DNA of 64,000 nt from Anabaena sp051781005. Lineage in GTDB: Bacteria > Cyanobacteriota > Cyanobacteriia > Cyanobacteriales > Nostocaceae. Location of the stretch: positions 53,475 through 117,474 of the forward strand of contig NZ_JBPWOA010000028.1 in assembly GCF_051781005.1 (NCBI RefSeq), in the 5' to 3' direction. The translations under genes were made by a program, and so were the position numbers. The notes under the pieces are model-generated. The model saw only the letters and a program-made list of their open reading frames with translations, made no database searches and was not told where the DNA came from. This document shows positions 51,709 to 61,464 of this stretch, in pieces. The number at the start of each line of letters is the position of its first letter. Position 1 is the first letter of the stretch.

Positions 51709-54700
51709 ATGAATTTCCAGCACAATGGTTTAGAGATTGCAATTATTGGTATGTCTGGGCGGTTTCCTGGCTGCAATAATATTGATGAATTTTGGGAAAA
51801 GCTGAAAGCAGGAGTTGAGTTAACTTCAGTTTTTACAAATACAAAATTAGCTAAAACGGACACAGAACAAAAAATTAAAGCTGGTGGGATTCTGAGTGAT
51901 GTAGAATTATTTGATGCTGCTTTTTTTGGTTTCAATCCTAGAGAAGCGGAAGCAATAGATCCTCAACATCGTTTATTTTTAGAATGTGCTTGGGAAGCTT
52001 TAGAAAATGCTGGCTATAACTCGCAGTTAGAAACTAGACCCATAGGAGTTTATGCTGGTGTGGGTATGGGGACTTACTTGCTTTATAACTTAATTCCCAA
52101 CCAAGGCTGGATAGAATCAAAAGGCTTTTTACAAACTTTAGTTGGCGTTGATAAAGATTATCTTGCTAGTCGTGTTTCTTATAAATTAAATCTTACGGGT
52201 CCGAGTGTCAGTATAGGAACAGCTTGCTCTAGTTCATTGGTGGCAATTCATTTAGCTTGTCAAAGTTTGTTGAGTGGCGAATGTGATATGGCTTTAGGGG
52301 CTGGTGTTGCCGTCAAAGTGCCGCAAAATGAATTAACTTTATCGCCAGATGAAATTGTGGCTGCTGATGGACATTGTAAAGCCTTTGATGCTAGGGCGAA
52401 TGGTACTGTAGGAGGGAATGGGATTGGGGTTGTAGTTTTAAAAAGATTAGAAGATGCGATCGCAGATCGCGATCGTATTTACGCAGTCATCAAAGGTTCT
52501 GCTATTAATAACGATGGTGCTGGCAAGGTTGGTTATACAGCACCTAGTCAAGAGGGTCAAACCAGAGTTATTCGTACAGCCCAAATGATGGCTGAAGTTG
52601 AGCCAGAAACCATTACCTATATTGAAGCTCACGGGACTGGCACAGCTTTAGGCGATCCCATTGAAATTGCGGCGATGACACAAGCTTTTCGCGCTACCAC
52701 TGACGAAAAAAACTATTGTGCTATTGGTTCAGTGAAAACCAATGTCGGACATTTAGATGCAGCTGCGGGAATCGTCGGTTTAATCAAAACAGTTTTAGCA
52801 CTCGACCACAAACTTATACCACCCAGCATTAACTTCGAGAGTCCTAATCCGCAAATTGATTTTGAAAATAGCCCGTTTTACGTCAACACAAAACTTCTGG
52901 AGTGGAAAACTAACGATAGTCCTCGTCGTGCTGGAGTTAGTTCCTTTGGCTTTGGTGGGACAAATGCCCATGTCATTTTAGAAGAAGCGCCTCCTTTAGA
53001 AACCTCTAGTTCTGCTCGTCAGCAGCAGTTATTGGTACTGTCTGCTAAAACTAGTTCTGCTTTGGAAACAGCCACCAAAAATTTAGCTGCATATTTAAAA
53101 CAGCATCCAGATTTGAACTTAGCCGATGTTGCTTATACCTTGCAAATTGGTCGTCAAGACTTCAATTATCGACGGATGGTAGTGGGAGAGAATCTTGAGG
53201 ATGTAGTGAAAAAGCTGGACTCCGTTGATAACGAAGTTTTAGCATCTAGCGATCGCTCTGTAGTGTTCATGTTCACAGGACAAGGATCGCAGTATGTCAA
53301 CATGGGCAAAGAACTCTATCAGCAGGAGACTATATTTAGGGAAGAGTGCGATCGCTGTTTTGACTATCTCCAACATCATCTCCACATTGATTTACGCTCC
53401 TATTTATACCCAACTGACACAGATATTCAAACAGCAACCCAGCAATTACAGCAAACAGCTATCACTCAACCAGCCTTATTTGTCATTGAATACGCCCTAG
53501 CTAAATTGTGGATATCTTGGGGAGTGTCTCCTGTAGCCATGATTGGTCATAGCATAGGGGAATATGTAGCAGCTTGTATCGCTGGTGTTTTCTCATTAGA
53601 AGATGCTTTATCACTGGTAGTAACTCGTGGGCAGATGATGCAACAACTACCTGAAGGAGCGATGCTTTCCATCAGCTTACCTGCTCAAAAAGTGCAATCA
53701 TTTTTAGGTGACAACCTCTCTCTAGCAGCCAGCAACGCACCATCATTGAGTGTCGTATCTGGAACAATAGCAGATATAGCCGCACTAGAACAACAACTCA
53801 CAGCAAAAAGCATAGAATACCGGCGGTTACATACTTCTCACGCCTTCCATTCCTCAATGATGGCAGCGGTAGTTGAGCCTTTTACCTTAGCAGTTCAAAA
53901 AATTAAACTTCATCCCCCACAAATTCCCTTTATTTCCAATCTGACGGGGACTTGGATGACACCAGAAGCAGCCACAGATCCCAATTATTGGGCGCGACAC
54001 CTACGGCAGGGTGTACGATTTGCGGAAGGAATTGCTCAATTGCTGCAAAATGCAGAATCAATTTTTCTAGAAATTGGACCAGGACGGACATTAACCACCT
54101 TAACTAAACAACAAGCATCTGCAAGAGTCATACTTTCTTCCCTGCGTCATCCCCAGGAAAAACATTCTGATGTGGGATTTTTGCTCAATACTTTAGGCAA
54201 ATTGTGGTTAACAGGAGTACAAATAAATTGGGCTGGTTTTTATCAGCATGAAAAACGCCATCGCCTACCATTACCAGCTTACCCCTTTGAGCGCCAGCGT
54301 TATTGGATTGATCCACCACAACAAGGCAATCATCACAGCCAAAGACTAAAACTAGATGATTGGTTTTACCTCCCTTCTTGGCAACGTTCCATTATACCTA
54401 CACAAGATTTAGCAACAGTAAATGTTTCTTGGCTAGTTTTTGTAGATGATACTGGCTTTGGTGATGCTTTTTGTCAACGCTTAAAAACTCACTATCAACA
54501 TGAATTTATTCAAGTTAAAATTGGCAATTGCTTCTCTCAGGTAAACGAGCAAGTCTATACAATTAATCCACAAGTTAGAGATGACTATGAAAAATTATTC
54601 CAGAAAATATCTCAATTAGGAAAAGTACCCCTGATTGCTCACCTATGGAGTCTTAATCCCCACGAATCTTTTGAGAAATCTCAAGAACTAGGTTTAAACA

Positions 54701-56214
54701 GCCTACTCAATTTATCTTATGTAATTGCTAAACAAAAGATAACTGAATCTTTAAAAATTGGCGTTATATCTAGTGATATCCAAATAGTTATAGGTGATGA
54801 AAATATTCACCCAGAAAAAGCTACAGTTTTAGGTGGCTGCAAAGTTATTCCGCAAGAACAGCCAAATATAACTTGTCGTAGCATTGATATTGTCATTAGC
54901 AAATTAGGTGAAAATGAACTTATAGATAAACTCATAGTAGAAATTGTTGCAGATACTAGCGAAGATGTGATCGCTTATAGAAATAACTATCGTTGGGTAC
55001 AAACCTTTGCAGCAATACCTTTAGAAAAGACAGCAACAACAAAACAACTGCGACAAAAAGGAGTTTATCTAATTGTTGGTGGACTTGGTGGTTTAGGCTT
55101 AGGAATTGCTGAATATTTAGCCAAGACAGCACAAGCCAAACTAGCTTTAATTGGGCGTTCAACTTTACCAGAAAAATCAGCATGGGAAAATTGGCTAGTG
55201 ACCCATGATGAGCAAGATATTTCTAGTCAAAAGATTCGCAAACTACAAGAAATAGAAAAACTTGGTGCAGAAGTATTAGTTTTGAGTGCTGATGTTGCTG
55301 ATGAAGTCCAAATGCGATCAGCAGTAACTCAAATAAACGCAAAATTTGGTGCAATTCATGGAGTAATTCATGCAGCTGGAATACGTGGGGGAGGTTTAGC
55401 TCAACTCAAAACATCGGCAATGTTGAAAGCCGTATTTGCGCCGAAAGTTCAAGGAACATTAGTACTTGATACTATCTTCAAAGATGTGCCATTAGACTTC
55501 TTAGTTTTTTGGTCTTCTATAGCAGCTTTCGCTGGTGGATATGGAAATGTCGATTATGTTGCTGCACATACATTTCTTGATAGATTTGCTCAATGCTCAT
55601 CACTTCCAACCATAACTATTAACTGGAATGCTTGGCAAGAAGTGGGAATGGCAATTCAACTGCAAGAAGAATATAAATTACAACAATCTCATCTAGAAAT
55701 ACTCAAAAATGGCATTACCTTAAAAGAAGGTATAGAAGCATTTAACCGCATTTTTGAAAGTGGATTATCTCAAATTATTGTTACTCCCCAAAATATGCAA
55801 GACACAATGGCTCAATATGCCAATATGGGAGTTATTTTTGCAGACAAACTAGCAGATAAAACTACGGTTAAAGCTAATTATCCTCGTCCTCATCTTAGTA
55901 ACTCTTATGTTTTGCCTCGTAATCAAGTAGAGCAAACTATTGCTGATATCTGGCAAGAAGTTATAGGTATTGAAAAGGTAGGAATTTATGATAACTTTTT
56001 TGATTTAGGTGGTGACTCGTTAATTGGTGTTCGAGTTATTAACAAAGTCCAAGAAGAGTTTCATATTCAACTATCCACAGTCAGTATTTTTGAAGCTCCG
56101 ACAGTTAGTCAACTAGCTCAATTATTAAATCCAGAAGAAAAAGAACAACCTGCACTGCAACAAAGACGTTCTCGTGGCGAGATGCGTAGACAGAAAATGC
56201 AAATGCAAAAATAA
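51709..56214 (+). CDS. Type I PKS: KS-AT-KR-ACP
   Basis: A 1501-residue single-module PKS. KS: C173, H308 and H348, all intact. AT (about 520-830): nucleophile S615 in GHSIGE and HAFH at 711-714, typical of malonyl-CoA selection. KR: NADPH motif GGLGGLGLG at 1125, with S1270 and Y1283; the Asn usually four residues after Tyr is H1287. ACP: S1437 in DLGGDSL. A basic tail (QQRRSRGEMRRQKMQMQK) may be a docking segment. It should add a C2 unit and reduce it to a hydroxyl. The next PKS begins 36 bp later. Confidence 0.94.
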   Translation: MNFQHNGLEIAIIGMSGRFPGCNNIDEFWEKLKAGVELTSVFTNTKLAKTDTEQKIKAGGILSDVELFDAAFFGFNPREAEAIDPQHRLFLECAWEALENAGYNSQLETRPIGVYAGVGMGTYLLYNLIPNQGWIESKGFLQTLVGVDKDYLASRVSYKLNLTGPSVSIGTACSSSLVAIHLACQSLLSGECDMALGAGVAVKVPQNELTLSPDEIVAADGHCKAFDARANGTVGGNGIGVVVLKRLEDAIADRDRIYAVIKGSAINNDGAGKVGYTAPSQEGQTRVIRTAQMMAEVEPETITYIEAHGTGTALGDPIEIAAMTQAFRATTDEKNYCAIGSVKTNVGHLDAAAGIVGLIKTVLALDHKLIPPSINFESPNPQIDFENSPFYVNTKLLEWKTNDSPRRAGVSSFGFGGTNAHVILEEAPPLETSSSARQQQLLVLSAKTSSALETATKNLAAYLKQHPDLNLADVAYTLQIGRQDFNYRRMVVGENLEDVVKKLDSVDNEVLASSDRSVVFMFTGQGSQYVNMGKELYQQETIFREECDRCFDYLQHHLHIDLRSYLYPTDTDIQTATQQLQQTAITQPALFVIEYALAKLWISWGVSPVAMIGHSIGEYVAACIAGVFSLEDALSLVVTRGQMMQQLPEGAMLSISLPAQKVQSFLGDNLSLAASNAPSLSVVSGTIADIAALEQQLTAKSIEYRRLHTSHAFHSSMMAAVVEPFTLAVQKIKLHPPQIPFISNLTGTWMTPEAATDPNYWARHLRQGVRFAEGIAQLLQNAESIFLEIGPGRTLTTLTKQQASARVILSSLRHPQEKHSDVGFLLNTLGKLWLTGVQINWAGFYQHEKRHRLPLPAYPFERQRYWIDPPQQGNHHSQRLKLDDWFYLPSWQRSIIPTQDLATVNVSWLVFVDDTGFGDAFCQRLKTHYQHEFIQVKIGNCFSQVNEQVYTINPQVRDDYEKLFQKISQLGKVPLIAHLWSLNPHESFEKSQELGLNSLLNLSYVIAKQKITESLKIGVISSDIQIVIGDENIHPEKATVLGGCKVIPQEQPNITCRSIDIVISKLGENELIDKLIVEIVADTSEDVIAYRNNYRWVQTFAAIPLEKTATTKQLRQKGVYLIVGGLGGLGLGIAEYLAKTAQAKLALIGRSTLPEKSAWENWLVTHDEQDISSQKIRKLQEIEKLGAEVLVLSADVADEVQMRSAVTQINAKFGAIHGVIHAAGIRGGGLAQLKTSAMLKAVFAPKVQGTLVLDTIFKDVPLDFLVFWSSIAAFAGGYGNVDYVAAHTFLDRFAQCSSLPTITINWNAWQEVGMAIQLQEEYKLQQSHLEILKNGITLKEGIEAFNRIFESGLSQIIVTPQNMQDTMAQYANMGVIFADKLADKTTVKANYPRPHLSNSYVLPRNQVEQTIADIWQEVIGIEKVGIYDNFFDLGGDSLIGVRVINKVQEEFHIQLSTVSIFEAPTVSQLAQLLNPEEKEQPALQQRRSRGEMRRQKMQMQK

Positions 56215-56250
56215 TAAATTGATATTAAAAATTTGAGGCTTTATTTCAAA

Positions 56251-59200
56251 ATGGAAACAAGTAATTCTGTCGATAAATTTGGGGATACGGATATAGCAGT
56301 TATTGGTATGTCGTGTCGGTTTCCAGGGGCAAAAAATATTGCTCAATTCTGGGATAATTTAGTTAATGGGGTAGAGTCTATATCTCAATTTTCTCAAGCA
56401 AGTCTAGCGGCATCTGGTATACCTCCATCCCTATTTAGTAAAGATAATTATGTCAAAGCTAGACCTGTTTTAGAAGATATAGAACTTTTTGATGCTGCCT
56501 TTTTTGGTTATAACCCAGCAGAAGCCGAGTTAATTGATCCGCAACAACGGATATTTTTAGAAACTGCTTGGGAAGCACTAGAAGATGCTGGTTATGTAAC
56601 AGAGAATTATCAGGGATTAATTGGTGTTTATGCAGGAGGAATTTTTAATAATTATTCACTAGGAAAAATCTCTAAAGAGGATAATATAGATGACCATGAA
56701 ATGGGAAATTTATTACTAGCAAATGACAAAGATTATTTGCCTACAAAAGTTTGTTATAAATTAAATTTAAAAGGGCCAGGAATTAATGTCCAAACTGCCT
56801 GTTCTACTTCATTAGTAGCGACTCATTTAGCCTGCCAAAGTTTACTTAATTATGAAGTAGATATCGCCTTAGCGGGTGCCATTGCCATCAGTTTGCCACA
56901 TAAAGCGGGTTATTTTTATCAAGAGGGTGGCATCCTTTCACCAGACGGTCACTGTCGAGCCTTTGATGCCAAAGCACAGGGAACACTGTTTGGTAGTGGA
57001 GTTGGTATTGTAGTTTTAAAGCGGTTAGAAGAAGCCTTGAGAGATGGCGATCGCATTCATGCAGTGATCAAAGGCTCGGCTATTAATAATGATGGTTCAT
57101 TAAAAGTCAGTTATACAGCACCTAGTGTAGAAGGACAGGCAGAGGTAATTGCAGAAGCCTTAGCGAATGCCGGGTTAAATCCAGAAACTATTAGTTATAT
57201 TGAAGCTCACGGGACTGGGACTCCAATGGGAGATCCGATTGAAATTGCCGCTCTCACTAAAGCTTTTCGTGCTAGTACTCAAAATAAAGGTTACTGTGCC
57301 ATTGGTTCAGTTAAAACTAATGTGGGACATCTGAATGCAGCTGCTGGGATAGCAGGTTTAATCAAAACCATTTTGGCACTCAAATATAAGATGATTCCCC
57401 CTAGTTTGCATTTTGAGCAACCTAATCCGCAAATTGATTTTGCCAATAGTCCCTTCTACGTCAATAGCAAACTATCAGCATGGAACACTGAGGATAGTCC
57501 TCGTCGCGCCGGTGTGAGTTCTTTTGGTGTCGGTGGTACGAATGCCCACATTGTTCTAGAAGAAGCTCCTGAACCAGCAATATCTGGGCAATCACGCCCT
57601 TGGCAGTTGCTTGTTCTCTCCGCTAAAACTGCTACAGCCGTTGATACAGCTACTGCTAACCTTGCTGAATATTTAGAACAGCATCAAGAACTCAACTTGG
57701 CTGATATTGCTTACACCCTGAGTATTGGTCGTCAAGCTTTTAGCGATCGCTGTATAGTAGTATCTCAAAACCTGGACGCAGCTGTCAAAGCACTTAAATC
57801 ACAAGATTCCTCAACAGTGTTCAGCCAATTTCAGGCATCACAAGAACGGCCAGTTATCTTCATGTTTCCAGGTCAGGGTACACAATATGTGAACATGACC
57901 AAAGAACTCTACCAAGTTGAACCCACATTTCGTCAACATATTGATATCTGCTGTGAACTACTCCAACCTGATTTAGGAATTGATCTGCGTCAAGTTATCT
58001 ATTCTGAAAAATCCCCAGAAACAGCAATTACTCAATCAGTATTATTTGTAATTGAATATGCTTTAGCTCAATTATGGATATCTTGGGGAATACATCCTGT
58101 AGGCATGATTGGGTATGGGATGGGAGAATATGTTGCTGCGACCTTAGCCGGAGTATTTTCTCTGAAAGAAGCTTTAAAATTAGTCGCAAATAGGGAAAAA
58201 ATCGCCGAAATTCACCTACAACCACCACAAATTCCCTACATCTCTAATTTGACTGGAACTTGGATTACTACCCAAGAAGCAACAGACCCCCATTACTGGT
58301 TAAAACATTTAGGGAAAGGTGAGAATTTTAATGCAGGTTTACAAGAGTTATGCCAACAACCTGGACAAATTCTGCTAGAGGTAGGGATAGGAAATACTTT
58401 AAGTACCTTAGCCAATCAGCATCCAACTAAATCTGCTCAACAGGTGGTGCTATCTTCAATAGGCGAGGATCAATCAGCAGTAGCATTTTTACTGAATACT
58501 TTAGGTCAATTGTGGTTAGCTGGGGCATCTGTAGACTGGTCAGGATTTTATGCTCATGAACGCCGTCAGCGTGTGCCTTTGCCTACTTATCCCTTTGAGC
58601 GTCAGCGTTATTGGATTGAACCGCAAACACCGATATCAAAGGTGAAAAAGTCGGATATTGCCGATTGGTTTTATTTACCTTTGTGGAAACAATCTATACT
58701 GGCAACGCAATATCAAGAACTAGCACCGCAGCAGTCTAGCTATTTGGTCTTTTTGGATGAATGCGGCTTGGGTTGGCAATTAGTAGAACGACTACAACAG
58801 CAAGGTCACGATGTGATCACAGTCCAAGTGGGAACGGAATTTGACAAATTAAGCTCTTACTCTCTCAATCCTCAATCTTGTGATGATTATGATGCCCTAG
58901 TCCAACAACTCCTACTCAAACAGCAACTACCCCACACAATTGTACATCTGTGCAATGTCACATTAGACCCGGAAGTAATTGAGCAAGAGCAAACCACAGG
59001 ATTTAATAGTCTGTTATTTTTAGCCCAGGCATTGGGCAAACATCCTCTTATTGGTGAGTATCGGTTGGTGGTGATTTCTAATCACTTGCAATCAGTTGTT
59101 GGGGATGAAATTCTATCTCCCCAAAAGTCAACTTTGCTTGGGCCTGTTCAGGTGATACCGCAAGAATACCCCAATTTTAATTGTTGCAGCATTGATATTG

Positions 59201-61464
59201 TCTTGCCTGTGGTTGGAACTTGGCAATATGACAAACTTCTAGAAAATCTGCTGACTGAATTGAGAGTTGCATCATCTGAGCAATTAATTGCTTACCGTGG
59301 TGTTTCTCGCTGGGTGCAAACTTTTGAACCAGTCCGTTTACAAAAAGCAAAAGATGAAACCCCACGATTACGTCAAGGGGGAGTTTATCTGATTACTGGT
59401 GGATTGGGTGGAATTGGACTAGTTTTAGCAGAGTATTTGGCTAAGACAGTGCAAGGGAAGTTGATTCTGACCGGACGTTCAGCTTTTCCCCAGCGCGACG
59501 AGTGGGAACAATGGTTAGCTACCCATGATCAGCAAAATTCCATCACCGCAACAATTCGCAAAATCCAGGAATTGGAAACATTTGGTGCGGAAATATTGGT
59601 TGTTACTGCTGATGTAGCTTCATTAGCACAGATGAAAAAAGCGATCGCTTGCGGACAGCATCAATTCGGCACTATTAATGGTGTCATCCACGCTGCCGGT
59701 GTTCCTGGTGGTGGTGTGATGCAAATCAAAACCGTGGAGGAGGTGCAAAAGGTTCTGTCTCCCAAAGTTACGGGAACATTAGTCTTAGAAAATATCTTCC
59801 AGGATGTGAAATTAGATTTTCTAGTTTTGTGTTCATCAATTGCCGCAATTAAAGGCATATTCGGGCAAGTAGATTATACAGCAGCCAACTCCTTTTTAGA
59901 TGCTTTCGCTCGCTCCAAAAATTCTACAAACAGCACATTTACAGTCTCCATTAATTGGGATGCTTGGCAACAAGTCGGCATGGCTGCTCAAGCATCCATG
60001 CAACTATTCGTTTCTCCACCTCAAGCTCAACAAGTTACACATCCCTTATTTGATCAATATATAGTTAATAGCTCCGAAGAAGAGATATATATTTCTCATT
60101 TGAGTACCAATAGGCATTGGGTATTAAATGAACATCAGGTAATGGGAAAAGCTACCCTTCCAGGAACAGCCTATTTAGAAATAGTTAGAGCCGCCAGTGA
60201 ACGCCATGCTCATAACAGAGTATTGGAAATTAAAGAAGTAAATTTCTTAGCTCCCTTAATAATAGAACCAGATGCAGAAAAAGAAGTACATACAGTTCTG
60301 AAAAAACAGGGAGATGGGTTTGAATTTGTAATTATGAGTAGGTCAAATTCAAGCACACAATCGTGGCAAGAACATAGTATAGGTAAAATAGCTTTTGTAG
60401 AGGCACAACTGCCACAAACTCATCACATTGCTTCCATTGAAGCAAATTGTAATCAGCCAGAAATTATGATTGGTGAACCAGAATTAAAAACCCAATCAGA
60501 CTTGATAGAATTTGGAGCTAGATGGAACAACATTAAACAAGTGAAGTTGGGCATAGATCAGGGCATCGCTTTATTGGAGTTACCAGCAGCATTTGTCGAT
60601 GATATCAATTTATATAAATTGCATCCAGCCCTATTAGATCAAGCAACTGGATTTATGACTAGCCAATTCCTGAAATCAGGAACATATCTCCCCTTTTCAT
60701 ATAAAAAACTCAGGATTAAAGGACATTTACCGACCAAAATATATAGCTACATCAGATACATCAATCAGCACCAATCCATCACCGATAATCTCTGCTTCAA
60801 TATCACGATATTCGATGAAGAAGGAAACGAATTAGTAGAAATAGAAGAATATACTCTACGGAAGTTAAATTTGGATATTTCTACTATTAGCAAATCGCAG
60901 CAGCCAGTATTTAGTGCTGAATTGCCAAACAAATATACTACCTTATCAAAGGATTTTATTCAGACAGGATTATTACCCTCAGAAGGTATTAATGTCTTTC
61001 TCAGAATTTTGGCAAGTACACTATCTCAGGTTGTGGTTTCTACCACTAATTTAGAAACTCAGGTTGGTCAGAAAAATATTCATAATCAATCACTGAGTTT
61101 TCTAGAAGCATTAGAAAAAGTTAATCTTTCTCAACCAGCACATCCACGACCTGCACTCAGTAGTGCTTATCTTGCTTCTCGTAACGAGATTGAGCAAATC
61201 CTTGTCAACATCTGGCAAGAAATACTTGGCGTAAAACAGATAGGTATTAATGATAACTTCTTTGAGTTAGGAGGAGACTCCCTACTAGCCGTGCGCTTCA
61301 TTTCTCAAGTGCGGGAAAAACTGCACATAGAGTTACCCATCAACAGTTTATTTGAAGCACCTACTATAGCTGGGTTATCACAGTACTTTGAACAAGAGGC
61401 TGATGGTTCTGGATTGAGCGATGTCTACGACGAGCTAAACCTACGAGAAGAGGGAGAAATATGA
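56251..61464 (+). CDS. Type I PKS: KS-degenerate AT-KR-DH-ACP
   Basis: A 1737-residue PKS. KS intact (C184, H320, H360). The AT is damaged: the nucleophile motif reads GYGMGE with G623 where Ser belongs, and compared with the preceding PKS about 90 residues are missing after residue 650, including the HAFH motif. KR motif GGLGGIG begins at 1051, with S1196, Y1209 and N1213. A DH-like domain follows the KR: H1264, HQVMGKATLP at 1295-1304 and HPALLDQ with D1463. ACP: S1677. Malonyl must be loaded in trans. The ATG at 56251 is chosen over a TTG at 56233. The stop overlaps the next start (ATGA). Confidence 0.94.
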   Translation: METSNSVDKFGDTDIAVIGMSCRFPGAKNIAQFWDNLVNGVESISQFSQASLAASGIPPSLFSKDNYVKARPVLEDIELFDAAFFGYNPAEAELIDPQQRIFLETAWEALEDAGYVTENYQGLIGVYAGGIFNNYSLGKISKEDNIDDHEMGNLLLANDKDYLPTKVCYKLNLKGPGINVQTACSTSLVATHLACQSLLNYEVDIALAGAIAISLPHKAGYFYQEGGILSPDGHCRAFDAKAQGTLFGSGVGIVVLKRLEEALRDGDRIHAVIKGSAINNDGSLKVSYTAPSVEGQAEVIAEALANAGLNPETISYIEAHGTGTPMGDPIEIAALTKAFRASTQNKGYCAIGSVKTNVGHLNAAAGIAGLIKTILALKYKMIPPSLHFEQPNPQIDFANSPFYVNSKLSAWNTEDSPRRAGVSSFGVGGTNAHIVLEEAPEPAISGQSRPWQLLVLSAKTATAVDTATANLAEYLEQHQELNLADIAYTLSIGRQAFSDRCIVVSQNLDAAVKALKSQDSSTVFSQFQASQERPVIFMFPGQGTQYVNMTKELYQVEPTFRQHIDICCELLQPDLGIDLRQVIYSEKSPETAITQSVLFVIEYALAQLWISWGIHPVGMIGYGMGEYVAATLAGVFSLKEALKLVANREKIAEIHLQPPQIPYISNLTGTWITTQEATDPHYWLKHLGKGENFNAGLQELCQQPGQILLEVGIGNTLSTLANQHPTKSAQQVVLSSIGEDQSAVAFLLNTLGQLWLAGASVDWSGFYAHERRQRVPLPTYPFERQRYWIEPQTPISKVKKSDIADWFYLPLWKQSILATQYQELAPQQSSYLVFLDECGLGWQLVERLQQQGHDVITVQVGTEFDKLSSYSLNPQSCDDYDALVQQLLLKQQLPHTIVHLCNVTLDPEVIEQEQTTGFNSLLFLAQALGKHPLIGEYRLVVISNHLQSVVGDEILSPQKSTLLGPVQVIPQEYPNFNCCSIDIVLPVVGTWQYDKLLENLLTELRVASSEQLIAYRGVSRWVQTFEPVRLQKAKDETPRLRQGGVYLITGGLGGIGLVLAEYLAKTVQGKLILTGRSAFPQRDEWEQWLATHDQQNSITATIRKIQELETFGAEILVVTADVASLAQMKKAIACGQHQFGTINGVIHAAGVPGGGVMQIKTVEEVQKVLSPKVTGTLVLENIFQDVKLDFLVLCSSIAAIKGIFGQVDYTAANSFLDAFARSKNSTNSTFTVSINWDAWQQVGMAAQASMQLFVSPPQAQQVTHPLFDQYIVNSSEEEIYISHLSTNRHWVLNEHQVMGKATLPGTAYLEIVRAASERHAHNRVLEIKEVNFLAPLIIEPDAEKEVHTVLKKQGDGFEFVIMSRSNSSTQSWQEHSIGKIAFVEAQLPQTHHIASIEANCNQPEIMIGEPELKTQSDLIEFGARWNNIKQVKLGIDQGIALLELPAAFVDDINLYKLHPALLDQATGFMTSQFLKSGTYLPFSYKKLRIKGHLPTKIYSYIRYINQHQSITDNLCFNITIFDEEGNELVEIEEYTLRKLNLDISTISKSQQPVFSAELPNKYTTLSKDFIQTGLLPSEGINVFLRILASTLSQVVVSTTNLETQVGQKNIHNQSLSFLEALEKVNLSQPAHPRPALSSAYLASRNEIEQILVNIWQEILGVKQIGINDNFFELGGDSLLAVRFISQVREKLHIELPINSLFEAPTIAGLSQYFEQEADGSGLSDVYDELNLREEGEI

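Noticed and set aside
56233..61464. Frameshift as the explanation of the damaged AT
   Set aside because: The frame is continuous through the damaged region and both sides align in the same frame with the first PKS; it is a clean deletion plus substitution.
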